From: Candidatus Izemoplasma sp.
GTDB taxonomy: Bacteria > Bacillota_I > Bacilli_A > Izemoplasmatales > Izemoplasmataceae
NCBI GenBank assembly: GCA_007116205.1
Contig: SKIY01000028.1
Span: 1 to 7,935 of the forward strand
Reading direction: 5' to 3'
DNA: 7,935 nucleotides
The notes beneath the pieces were generated by a model. It did not search any database. It worked only from the letters and a program-made list of their open reading frames with translations, and had not been told where the DNA came from. The translations under genes were made by a program, and so were the position numbers. This document shows positions 1 through 6,524 of this stretch, piece after piece. The stretch's first letter is position 1, and each line of letters begins with the position of its first letter.

Positions 1-971
1 ATGATGAACCCACAGAGGAGAAAAACATTGTATATGTTACTTCTTATCCAGTCAAATTTTTAGTTGAATCTATCGGCAAAGATGTTGTCGAAGTACGCTA
101 TGTACCTGGTTCTCAGTTACATGGACATAGTTATGACTGGAGTGCTCGTGAGTTACTTGCAATGCAAGACGCATCATATTTATTTTATGTTGGTGCAGGA
201 CTGGATCCTTTTATTGATGCAAACTTAAGTACACTTACCGCTGAGGGATTACCCGTCCTCCGTTTAAGTGACTTAATTGACCCCTTGAAAATCTGTCTTG
301 TCCATGACCACGATGACCACGATGACCACGATGACCATGATGACCACGATGACCATGATGAGCATGATGAGCATGATGACCATGATGAGCATGATGACGA
401 ATGTGATGAATCTGAGTTAGTTGAAGATGCACATTTTTGGCTCGATGTGGTTCGAATGATGGAAGCTGCGCAGATTATTCAAGAACGATTACTTTTAACG
501 TTTCCTAACGATAGTAACCGGATAGAAAATAACTACTTAGTTTTAATTAAACAGTTAGAGAAGTTACATGATGATTATGTTGCTGCACTTTCAGATAGCG
601 TAAAACCTATAATTACGAATGTTAAACTATTCACCTATTATCAAGATCGTTATGGTCTTGATATTCATCCGTTAACAAAAAATGCCCATGCACACGAAGA
701 TGAAAGTATTCCTAGCGATTATTTAGATTTTGTTGATTTTGCACTTGAAAACAACATTAATTACATTCTTTTTGAAAAACATGTGAATTCTCCTGCTGGA
801 AACACTTTATTAGCTGAATTACAACATGAAAGTAGAAACCCCAATGCAGAAGCCTTGCATCTGCATCCTTTAGGTTTTTTACAAAACAGTGAACAAAATG
901 ATGGCCATAACTATATCACATTAATGTATGAAAATTTAGAGGTGCTTATCCGCGCAACAAAGAACGATTAA
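1..971 (+). CDS. znuA: Metal (probably zinc) ABC transporter substrate-binding protein, ZnuA/AdcA family, 5' end missing
   Basis: This is the extracellular binding protein of a metal importer, expected to be a lipoprotein that hands zinc (or manganese) to a ZnuB/ZnuC-type permease and ATPase. The reading frame is open from base 3, so the start, signal peptide and lipobox lie outside the window; the ATG at 162 is internal. Counting visible residues as position/3, family hallmarks are the first ligand motif HSYDWSA (His42), LFYVGAGLDPFID after it, an Asp/His-rich loop (residues 101-132), the second ligand motif DAHFWLD (His144), ILFEKHVNSPAGNTLLAEL, and the C-terminal YITLMYENLEVL. The usual third ligand (His or Glu after TS/TN) appears to be Val207 in TNVKLF, and the usual Asp/Glu near the C-terminus appears as His288 in LHLHPLG. 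Family assignment is secure; the metal is inferred from the His-rich loop. The gene ends 25 bases before lysS. Confidence 0.9.
   Translation, partial: DEPTEEKNIVYVTSYPVKFLVESIGKDVVEVRYVPGSQLHGHSYDWSARELLAMQDASYLFYVGAGLDPFIDANLSTLTAEGLPVLRLSDLIDPLKICLVHDHDDHDDHDDHDDHDDHDEHDEHDDHDEHDDECDESELVEDAHFWLDVVRMMEAAQIIQERLLLTFPNDSNRIENNYLVLIKQLEKLHDDYVAALSDSVKPIITNVKLFTYYQDRYGLDIHPLTKNAHAHEDESIPSDYLDFVDFALENNINYILFEKHVNSPAGNTLLAELQHESRNPNAEALHLHPLGFLQNSEQNDGHNYITLMYENLEVLIRATKND
303..398 (+). repeat. 9-bp tandem repeat encoding a His/Asp-rich loop
   Basis: About ten imperfect copies of a 9-base unit (GATGACCAC, with CAC/CAT and GAC/GAG variants) encode Asp-Asp-His or Asp-Glu-His triplets inside the metal-binding protein gene. 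Eleven His codons fall in the run, and an acidic stretch with one Cys (DECDE) follows. Similar His-rich loops sit at this place in ZnuA-type zinc proteins, between the first two metal ligands, and are thought to capture or sense zinc. The copies near the start are almost identical at DNA level, so the array probably expands and contracts by slippage in whole codons. Confidence 0.9.
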
Positions 972-983
972 TTTATGATTATT

Positions 984-990
984 AGAGGTG
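984..990 (+). promoter_or_regulatory. lysS ribosome binding site (decides the start)
   Basis: AGAGGTG ends six bases before ATG 997. A GTG at 988-990 is in frame and would add three residues, but it lies inside this Shine-Dalgarno sequence, so ATG 997 is the better start. Confidence 0.85.
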
Positions 991-996
991 ACAATT

Positions 997-2487
997 ATGG
1001 AACAATTACCAGAACAAGAACGGGTTAGAAGAGAAAAACTACAAGAACTGATTGATAATCATGTCGATCCTTTCGGATCGCGCTTTAATAGAAATTCAAA
1101 CACGAAGTTATTAAAAGCAACGTATGATAACTTTACAAAAGAAGAACTTGCAGCTCAAGACTTACCTAAAATAACCATCGCAGGCCGGATAATGACAAAA
1201 CGTGGTAAGGGTAAGGCTGGTTTCGCTCATATTATGGACCAATATGGACAAATTCAAATTTATGTTAGAAAAGATGATTTAACCGAGTTTGAGTTTGAAC
1301 TATTTAATAAAGCTGATTTAGGCGATATTATCGGCGTGACCGGGACAATAATGAAAACGCGTATGGGCGAGTTATCTATCAAAGTATCGGAGTATACGCA
1401 CCTTGTGAAAGCTTTGAAGCCATTACCAGAAAAATATCACGGCTTAAAAGATATCGAAGAACGCTATCGTAGACGCTATGTTGATTTAATGACCAATGAA
1501 GAAACAAGAAAAACATTTTTACTACGTTCTAAAATTATTCAATCGATACGAAATCAATTAGCAGAAAAAGACTATCTAGAAGTAGAAACCCCTATACTCC
1601 ACCCTATTCTTGGCGGTGCCAGTGCGAGACCGTTTGAAACCCATCATAATACACTAGATATGCCGTTTTACTTACGAATCGCTCCTGAACTTTATCTTAA
1701 AAGATTGCTTGTTGGGGGCTTTGAAGGCGTTTATGAAATCGGTCGAAATTTTAGAAACGAAGGTATAAGCACACGCCATAATCCAGAGTTTACGATGCTC
1801 GAACTATATCAAGCTTATGGGGATATGGAAACAATGATGGATTTGACAGAAGAAATGTTCAGTCAAGTAGCTATTGATGTCTTAGGCACCACAACCGTCT
1901 CTTTTAATGAGAAAGAGATTAATTTAGAACGCGGTTGGAAAAGATTACATATGGTAGATGCCGTACGGGATCATTTAGGAATTGATTTTTGGGATCCTGA
2001 AATGACCTATGATAAAGCCAAAGCATTTGCAGAATCAAAAAACTTAGTAATACCACCACACTATACGGGTGTTGGACATATTCTTAACCTCTTATTTGAA
2101 ACTTATGTCGAAGAGACAATCATTCAACCTACATTTGTTTATGGGCACCCTGTAGAAATCAGTCCATTGGCTAAAAAAAGCCAAGCCGATCCACGATTTA
2201 CCGATCGTTTTGAGATTTTTATTGATGCTAGAGAGTACGGAAATGCTTTTAGCGAACTCAATAATCCTATTGACCAAAAAGAGCGCTTTGAAAGCCAAAT
2301 AAAAGAAAAAGATTTAGGCAGTAAAGAAGCGAATGAAATGGATGTTGATTATGTTGAGGCGTTAGAGTATGGGATGCCTCCTGCTGGTGGACTTGGAATT
2401 GGAATCGATCGTTTAATCATGCTATTAACTAATGCACAATCGATACGCGATGTCATTTTATTCCCACACATGCGACATAAAAAATAA
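997..2487 (+). CDS. lysS: Lysyl-tRNA synthetase, class II
   Basis: This cytoplasmic enzyme charges tRNA-Lys with lysine using ATP. The 496-residue length is normal for bacterial LysRS. An N-terminal OB-fold anticodon-binding domain (about 50-145, including ITIAGRIMTKRGKGKAGFAH) precedes the class II catalytic core. Motif 1 is around residues 192-210 (LEVETPILHP). Motif 2 is FRNEGISTRHNPEFTMLE, with FRNEG at 252-256. Motif 3 is GMPPAGGLGIGIDR at 459-472, carrying the final Arg. The substrate-pocket stretch YGHPVEISPLAK is also present, as is RRRYVDLM at the start of the core. All parts look intact. The gap to the upstream metal-binding gene is 25 bases, too short for a separate promoter, so the gene is either cotranscribed with it or uses a promoter inside it. 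A hairpin terminator begins at the stop codon. I see no T-box leader upstream. Confidence 0.98.
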   Translation: MEQLPEQERVRREKLQELIDNHVDPFGSRFNRNSNTKLLKATYDNFTKEELAAQDLPKITIAGRIMTKRGKGKAGFAHIMDQYGQIQIYVRKDDLTEFEFELFNKADLGDIIGVTGTIMKTRMGELSIKVSEYTHLVKALKPLPEKYHGLKDIEERYRRRYVDLMTNEETRKTFLLRSKIIQSIRNQLAEKDYLEVETPILHPILGGASARPFETHHNTLDMPFYLRIAPELYLKRLLVGGFEGVYEIGRNFRNEGISTRHNPEFTMLELYQAYGDMETMMDLTEEMFSQVAIDVLGTTTVSFNEKEINLERGWKRLHMVDAVRDHLGIDFWDPEMTYDKAKAFAESKNLVIPPHYTGVGHILNLLFETYVEETIIQPTFVYGHPVEISPLAKKSQADPRFTDRFEIFIDAREYGNAFSELNNPIDQKERFESQIKEKDLGSKEANEMDVDYVEALEYGMPPAGGLGIGIDRLIMLLTNAQSIRDVILFPHMRHKK

Positions 2488-2510
2488 AAAAATGGCTTAG
2501 GCCATTTTTT
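2487..2510 (+). terminator. Hairpin terminator after lysS
   Basis: A 10-bp stem (AAAAAATGGC, loop TTAG, GCCATTTTTT) ends in a run of six T and starts in the lysS stop codon. This is a typical intrinsic terminator shape, though the GC core is only four pairs (TGGC/GCCA), so it may be leaky. The cysK ribosome binding site begins only five bases downstream. Confidence 0.8.
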
Positions 2511-2530
2511 ATCTAAAGGATTGATGTTTC

Positions 2531-3451
2531 ATGATATATGATTCTATTATTCATACGATAGGCAAAACGCCTGTAGTAAAACTAAATAATCTAACTAAAA
2601 ATATACCAAGCTCTATTTATTTAAAACTAGAATGGTTCAATCCAGGTGGAAGTGTAAAAGACCGGATTGCTTTAAGCATGATCGAGCAAGCTGAAAAAGA
2701 CGGAAAGCTTAAACCTCATGATACTATTATTGAACCTACAAGTGGTAATACCGGGATTGGCTTAGCTTTAGTTTCGGCTGCTAAGGGCTATAAATTAATT
2801 ATCACCATGCCTGATACCGTTAGTGAAGAACGTCGTAAGATTTTACAAGGTTATGGGGCTCAACTCATACTTACAGATGGTAAAAAAGGTATGAAAGAAG
2901 CGATTCATGTAGCTGAATCACTTGCTAAAACACACGGCTATTATATGCCAATGCAGTTTGAAAATCCGAATAATCCAAAAATTCATTATAATACTACCGC
3001 ACATGAAATTCTCAACGACTTTAAAACACTTGATTATTTTATTGCTGGTATCGGTACAGGTGGAACCATAACTGGTGTTGGACAAAAAATAAAAGATTAT
3101 TATGAAAACTTATCTATTGTAGCAGTAGAACCAAAAGATTCTCCAATTTTAAGTGGGGGAGCCCCAGGTTCACATAAGATTCAGGGCATTGGGGCAGGAT
3201 TTATTCCTGATACACTCGATACTTCAATCTACAATGAAATTATTCAAATCACCAATGAAGAAGCCTTTGAAACCGCTAGGCTATTAGCTGAAAAAGAAGG
3301 TTTATTTGTGGGGATATCCACTGGTGCGAATGTTGCCGCAGCTTTAAAAGTAGCTAATCGTTTAAAATCTCCTAAGACCATTTTAACCATTTCACCTAGC
3401 AACGCTGAACGGTATTTATCTACAGAGCTCTTTAAAAAAGATAACCAATAA
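2531..3451 (+). CDS. cysK: Cysteine synthase (O-acetylserine sulfhydrylase), PLP-dependent
   Basis: The enzyme makes L-cysteine and acetate from O-acetylserine and sulfide, the last step of cysteine synthesis. The 306 residues match CysK length. Visible landmarks are the N-terminal TIGKTPVVKLN, the PLP lysine Lys43 in NPGGSVKDR, the substrate loop PTSGNTG (69-75), the phosphate-binding loop GTGGT (175-179), the IQGIGAGFIP stretch, and PSNAERYLST near the C-terminus in place of the commoner PSSGERYLST. There is no added CBS-type regulatory domain, so I prefer CysK over cystathionine beta-synthase; a CysM-like preference cannot be excluded. The start ATG 2531 follows AAAGGA by 10 bases. The partner gene cysE lies about 1 kb away on the other strand. 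Only 20 bases separate the ATG from the lysS terminator, so no dedicated promoter fits between them. Confidence 0.95.
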   Translation: MIYDSIIHTIGKTPVVKLNNLTKNIPSSIYLKLEWFNPGGSVKDRIALSMIEQAEKDGKLKPHDTIIEPTSGNTGIGLALVSAAKGYKLIITMPDTVSEERRKILQGYGAQLILTDGKKGMKEAIHVAESLAKTHGYYMPMQFENPNNPKIHYNTTAHEILNDFKTLDYFIAGIGTGGTITGVGQKIKDYYENLSIVAVEPKDSPILSGGAPGSHKIQGIGAGFIPDTLDTSIYNEIIQITNEEAFETARLLAEKEGLFVGISTGANVAAALKVANRLKSPKTILTISPSNAERYLSTELFKKDNQ

Positions 3452-3465
3452 GGTTATCTTTTTTT
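3434..3465. terminator. Bidirectional terminator shared by cysK and the radical SAM gene
   Basis: A 13-bp perfect stem (six A plus GATAACC; loop AATAA; GGTTATC plus six T) is flanked by an A-run on the left and a seven-T run on the right, so it has terminator form on both strands. The cysK stop (3449-3451) and the radical SAM stop (3454-3456, minus strand) both lie inside it, and the two genes end two bases apart. Confidence 0.9.
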
Positions 3466-4383
3466 ATACTGATACATTGTAAATCCATGATATTGTGCAG
3501 TGACTATGTCTTCATGCGCATCAAGTTCTTCAATCACTGTTTTATAATTGTCTATAGATTTATCCTTTAAAAACCCTACAATCTCATGATAATGAAGTGG
3601 ATGCCTCTTAATCAAAGCTATCAACGACTCCATAATATTATCTCCAACACCCATGTAGACTTCTTTGCTCAAAAAATCTATTGGGATCCCGCCAAGTTCT
3701 TTTTGTATATAATCCATCTTTTTTGCATCAATTTTTAACATGTTTTTCTCTCGTGTTGGTCGAACAGGCGTATTGAGATACAATCTTTCATACCGAATAT
3801 TTTGTAGAATATTTTTAAAATTAGCTATTGCAACTTCATCATCGTTATACCCTTTTAAAAACATTATTTCTAACCATATCTTTCCTTTAAAATGCCGACT
3901 CGCTTTTTCTAATCCTTGCACTATTTTATTGAATGCGAGCCCACCAAACGGCCGATTTATTCTCTTAAAAGTACTGTCATTATATGCATCGAGCGAAGGA
4001 AGTAAAATATCGACTTCTTGAATTGCATCAATAACATCATCTCGGTATAGCAAGGATCCATTTGTAATTAAAGCCAACGGTTTATTTGTTAATGACTTAA
4101 TGCGTGCAATAATGTCTTTCAAGCCACTATGTAGTATCGGCTCTCCATCCCCAACGATACTAATCATATCGAATGCTGGGGGGTTTTTTAAGACAGCTTC
4201 TATTTCCGCAATAATTTCATCTGTTTTAAAGTGTTCAATCTGTTCGTTTGGTATATAGTGTGTTTGCCCAAGTTGACAATAAACACAACCAAAGTTACAC
4301 AAATTATTCGTGATTGGAGCAATCCCTAATGATTTTCCTAAGCGCCGAGAAGCAACTGGACCATAGATATATTTATAATTCAT
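3454..4383 (-). CDS. Radical SAM protein, COG0731 (TYW1-like Fe-S oxidoreductase) family
   Basis: This is a 4Fe-4S enzyme expected to cleave S-adenosylmethionine and start radical chemistry; the substrate is not known. It opens with the family signature IYGPVASRRLGKSLGI. The cluster cysteines follow as Cys29-x3-Cys33-x2-Cys36, then a GGE-like motif GDGEP (78-82) and PSLDA with FKRINRPFGG (about 129-147), typical of COG0731. Residues about 250-309 look like a small winged-helix-type tail. I see no extra cysteine cluster that would suggest an auxiliary Fe-S centre, and no flavodoxin domain as in eukaryotic TYW1. The ATG at 4383 follows AGGAGG by five bases. The gene lies directly behind the cysE hairpin and ends against cysK, but a role in cysteine metabolism would be a guess from position only. 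Family assignment is strong, function open. Confidence 0.9.
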   Translation of the reverse strand: MNYKYIYGPVASRRLGKSLGIAPITNNLCNFGCVYCQLGQTHYIPNEQIEHFKTDEIIAEIEAVLKNPPAFDMISIVGDGEPILHSGLKDIIARIKSLTNKPLALITNGSLLYRDDVIDAIQEVDILLPSLDAYNDSTFKRINRPFGGLAFNKIVQGLEKASRHFKGKIWLEIMFLKGYNDDEVAIANFKNILQNIRYERLYLNTPVRPTREKNMLKIDAKKMDYIQKELGGIPIDFLSKEVYMGVGDNIMESLIALIKRHPLHYHEIVGFLKDKSIDNYKTVIEELDAHEDIVTAQYHGFTMYQYKKR

Positions 4384-4388
4384 CGTAG

Positions 4389-4394
4389 CCTCCT
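4389..4394 (-). promoter_or_regulatory. Radical SAM gene ribosome binding site
   Basis: Perfect AGGAGG on the minus strand, five bases before the ATG. It lies only three bases beyond the T-run of the cysE hairpin (4398-4402), so no promoter can sit between terminator and gene. Confidence 0.85.
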
Positions 4395-4397
4395 AAT

Positions 4398-4424
4398 AAA
4401 AACACGATAAAAAAATCGTGTTTT
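4398..4424 (-). terminator. Hairpin terminator after cysE
   Basis: Read on the minus strand, AAAACACGAT and ATCGTGTTTT pair perfectly over 10 bp around a six-T loop, and a T-run follows. The stem starts in the cysE stop codon (4423-4425). The shape fits an intrinsic terminator with a modest GC core; some read-through would be needed for the radical SAM gene to be on this transcript. Confidence 0.75.
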
Positions 4425-4974
4425 ATAATTTATTTGCTAATGAACATACTGCATCTGTTGAATTTTCATTCGGTATAATTCGTGCTGGCATACCAACTGC
4501 CGTAGAATAATCGGGTACATCTTTTAGTACAACAGCATTAGCACCGACTTTTGCATAAGCACCGACTTTAATATTACCGAGTACTTTTGCACCCGCAGCA
4601 ATCATTGCACCTGTGCACACGGTAGGGTGTCTTTTAAGCCCGCTTTCGTTACCAGTCCCACCAAGTGTTACGCCATGGTAAAGAAGCACATTATCAGCGA
4701 TTTCAACTGTTTCACCAATGACAATACCTGTCCCGTGATCGATAACTACATTTTTTCCTATACGCGCTGCTGGATGTATTTCTACCCCCGTTAAAAACCT
4801 TGCAAATGCCGCTACAATTTTCGCAATAAGTTTTAATCGCAAAATCCAAAGCAAATGCGTTAAACGATATATCCAAATCGCGTGCATTCCATTATATGTC
4901 AATACTATTTCTAACCAATGCCGAGCGGCAGGGTCTCTTTTCTTTATCGTTTTAATATCACTTATTACGCCCAC
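4423..4974 (-). CDS. cysE: Serine O-acetyltransferase
   Basis: The enzyme transfers acetyl from acetyl-CoA to serine, giving the O-acetylserine used by CysK. The N-terminal helical part (DIKTIKKRDPAARHWLEIVL, YNGMHAIWIYRL) is followed by the left-handed beta-helix. That part holds GVEIHPAARIG, the catalytic stretch IDHGTG (His80), IVIGET, the LLYHGVTLGGTG loop, and VGANAVVLKDVPDYSTAVGMPARII. The Glu in EIHP, where Escherichia coli has Asp143, is also found in Gram-positive CysE. I chose GTG 4974 (183 residues): GAGGTG precedes it at suitable spacing, and MGVISDIKTIKKRDPAAR matches the usual family N-terminus. An in-frame TTG at 4986 overlaps that binding site. The short N-terminal region is typical of Gram-positive forms. 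The C-terminus ends in Leu, not the Ile that CysK grips in the known CysE-CysK complex. The upstream gene ends 20 bases away. Confidence 0.95.
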   Translation of the reverse strand: MGVISDIKTIKKRDPAARHWLEIVLTYNGMHAIWIYRLTHLLWILRLKLIAKIVAAFARFLTGVEIHPAARIGKNVVIDHGTGIVIGETVEIADNVLLYHGVTLGGTGNESGLKRHPTVCTGAMIAAGAKVLGNIKVGAYAKVGANAVVLKDVPDYSTAVGMPARIIPNENSTDAVCSLANKL

Positions 4975-4978
4975 GGTA

Positions 4979-4984
4979 CACCTC
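4979..4984 (-). promoter_or_regulatory. cysE ribosome binding site (decides the start)
   Basis: GAGGTG on the minus strand lies four bases before GTG 4974 (six bases counted from GAGG). The alternative TTG start at 4986 shares a base with it and has no comparable site upstream. Confidence 0.7.
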
Positions 4985-4994
4985 AATTTCTAAC

Positions 4995-5582
4995 TTACAA
5001 CTCTTTCCCTAATACCATTGTTTTATGCGTTGATAATTCTATGTTTAAATTTTCAGCAATTTCAATAAATATATCAACTATCCCTACGTAGTGAAAGTCT
5101 AAATGCTTAACAATATCATGTGTCGCTTTATTTAATCGATTTGCAGCATATTCAAACTCATCTCTACGCTCTGCAATCATATTTTCTAACAATGTCTCAA
5201 CTTCATTTAGTTCCGTAAAATCAATATTATCATCAACTTCTTCAAGATCCGCCCTTAAATCTGCAATGAAAAGTAAATATCCAACCAATGGTGTATACGT
5301 CTCAAAAAGTTCACAGTCTGATTCAAAGAGTTTTTCAAAATATATACGAATAACCTCAAATTGAGCATGCAAGTAGTTAAGGCCAACTTGAAAGATGGTT
5401 TGAAATTCTTCACTTTGTTCATTTTGATCGACCACTGCATCATAAATATGATTTAATACAGCATAAACAGGTTCTAATCGATCATAAATAAATGATCCAT
5501 GGTGTTTGAATCTTTCAATAATTTCAACATTGTCCATTTTCCAATTTACAAAGTCCTTTAGAACAAAATCAAATTGTTCCAT
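4995..5582 (-). CDS. Unrecognised acidic, helical cytoplasmic protein
   Basis: I do not recognise this 195-residue protein. It has no signal peptide or hydrophobic membrane segment. It is strongly acidic, with about 41 Asp/Glu against about 15 Lys/Arg. The spacing of hydrophobic residues and the lack of glycine and proline suggest an all-alpha fold, perhaps a helical bundle (for example FQTIFQVGLNYLHAQFEVIR and ELNEVETLLENMIAERRDEF). It contains one Cys and several His (HH near residue 28, KHLDFH near 163), but no obvious metal motif. ATG 5582 is well supported by AAAGGAAG, which overlaps the fba stop; only 13 bases separate the two genes, so it is probably cotranscribed and perhaps translationally coupled with fba. 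cysE follows after 20 bases. The good binding site, full-length frame and codon use like its neighbours argue for a real gene. Confidence 0.85.
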   Translation of the reverse strand: MEQFDFVLKDFVNWKMDNVEIIERFKHHGSFIYDRLEPVYAVLNHIYDAVVDQNEQSEEFQTIFQVGLNYLHAQFEVIRIYFEKLFESDCELFETYTPLVGYLLFIADLRADLEEVDDNIDFTELNEVETLLENMIAERRDEFEYAANRLNKATHDIVKHLDFHYVGIVDIFIEIAENLNIELSTHKTMVLGKEL

Positions 5583-5595
5583 AAAACCACTTCCT

Positions 5596-6462
5596 TTAAG
5601 CTTTTTGGCTTGAACCGAATAAATCCATCTTCTCTTTTACTACTTTGATAATTGCATCATATCCGGGTTTTAATAGTTTTCTTGGGTCAAAACCTTTACC
5701 TATTTTATCTTTGCCAGCTTCGATATACGCCCGTGTAGCCGCCGCAAAAACCAACTGACATTCTGTATTGACATTAATTTTAGAAACACCATACGAAATA
5801 GCTTCTGTGACCATCGCATCAGGAATACCTGTTCCGCCATGTAATACGAGTGGAATGTTATTCGTTGTTTCCCCGATTTCTTTCAAAACATCCATACTTA
5901 AGCCTTTCCAGTTATCAGGATATTGACCGTGAATATTCCCAATACCTGCGGCTAACATCGTTACACCTAAACTTGCAATCATCCGACATTCTTCAGGGTC
6001 TGCAACTTCACCGGTACCTGTAACGCCATCCTCTTCTCCACCAATAGAACCTACTTCAGCTTCAACACTGATGCCTTTCTTTGATGCAATAGAAACGATT
6101 TCCTTCGTTTTAGCAATATTTTCTTCAATAGCATAATGCGAACCATCAAACATGACACTTGAAAAGCCTGCTTCTATACATTGCTTCGCGCCTTCAAATG
6201 ATCCATGATCTAAATGTAGCGCAACTGGAACAGTAATATTCAATGTATCAAGCATACCTTCAACCATACCAACGACAGTCTTGTATCCGGCCATATACTT
6301 TCCAGCACCTTCTGAAACACCAAGAATGACAGGTGATTTGTTTTCTTGAGCTGCCGTTAAAACTGCTTTTGTCCACTCTAAATTATTAATATTAAATTGT
6401 CCTACAGCATATCCTTCTTTACGTGCTTTTTCTAACATTTCTTTTGCTGAAACAAGTTTCAT
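5596..6462 (-). CDS. fba: Fructose-bisphosphate aldolase, class II (zinc-dependent)
   Basis: This cytoplasmic glycolytic enzyme splits fructose 1,6-bisphosphate into glyceraldehyde 3-phosphate and dihydroxyacetone phosphate. At 288 residues it has the length of the short Gram-positive class II aldolases. Visible active-site features are HLDHGS (catalytic Asp85, zinc ligand His86), VEAEVG with Glu134, GNIHGQY (zinc ligand His178), VLHGGTGIP (zinc ligand His208), and the phosphate and substrate loop KINVNTECQ. The sequence LLKPGYDAI near the end is also usual for the family. A tagatose-bisphosphate or similar aldolase is a less likely alternative, as no sugar-specific neighbours are present. 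The ATG at 6462 follows AGGAGG by seven bases. The gene has its own strong promoter and an upstream cre site, and is followed after 13 bases by the acidic unknown protein. Confidence 0.97.
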   Translation of the reverse strand: MKLVSAKEMLEKARKEGYAVGQFNINNLEWTKAVLTAAQENKSPVILGVSEGAGKYMAGYKTVVGMVEGMLDTLNITVPVALHLDHGSFEGAKQCIEAGFSSVMFDGSHYAIEENIAKTKEIVSIASKKGISVEAEVGSIGGEEDGVTGTGEVADPEECRMIASLGVTMLAAGIGNIHGQYPDNWKGLSMDVLKEIGETTNNIPLVLHGGTGIPDAMVTEAISYGVSKINVNTECQLVFAAATRAYIEAGKDKIGKGFDPRKLLKPGYDAIIKVVKEKMDLFGSSQKA

Positions 6463-6495
6463 ATATTATCCTCCTAGGAATTAAACATCATCTAT

Positions 6496-6524
6496 ATTAT
6501 AGCGCTTAATACATTCCTTGTAAA
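6496..6524 (-). promoter_or_regulatory. Sigma-A-type promoter of fba
   Basis: On the minus strand, TTTACA (6524-6519, five of six matches to the -35 consensus) and a perfect TATAAT (6501-6496) are separated by exactly 17 bases. Transcription should start near 6489, giving a leader of about 27 bases with AGGAGG in it. Confidence 0.88.

Noticed and set aside
303..398. CRISPR-like or regulatory DNA repeat
   Set aside because: The 9-bp units have no spacers and stay in frame within a conserved gene, so this is a coding repeat.
235..432. Minus-strand frame giving a His/Gly-rich peptide
   Set aside because: It is only the complement of the Asp-His repeat read in another frame, with no ribosome binding site.
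162..971. A separate 269-residue gene starting at ATG 162
   Set aside because: The frame is open to the left edge and codes for conserved parts of the binding protein before this ATG, including the first metal ligand motif. It is an internal Met.
988..996. GTG start adding three residues to LysS
   Set aside because: The GTG is part of the AGAGGTG ribosome binding site that serves ATG 997.
2511..2530. Riboswitch or T-box leader for cysK
   Set aside because: Only 20 bases lie between the terminator and the ATG, too few for any known leader RNA; the hairpin itself has plain terminator form.
3740..4021. Plus-strand 93-residue frame inside the radical SAM gene
   Set aside because: It is opposite a conserved gene, with no ribosome binding site and no recognisable features.
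4975..4986. TTG start for CysE
   Set aside because: It overlaps the likely ribosome binding site and adds MRCT, which is not part of the family N-terminus; GTG 4974 fits better, though the difference is only four residues.
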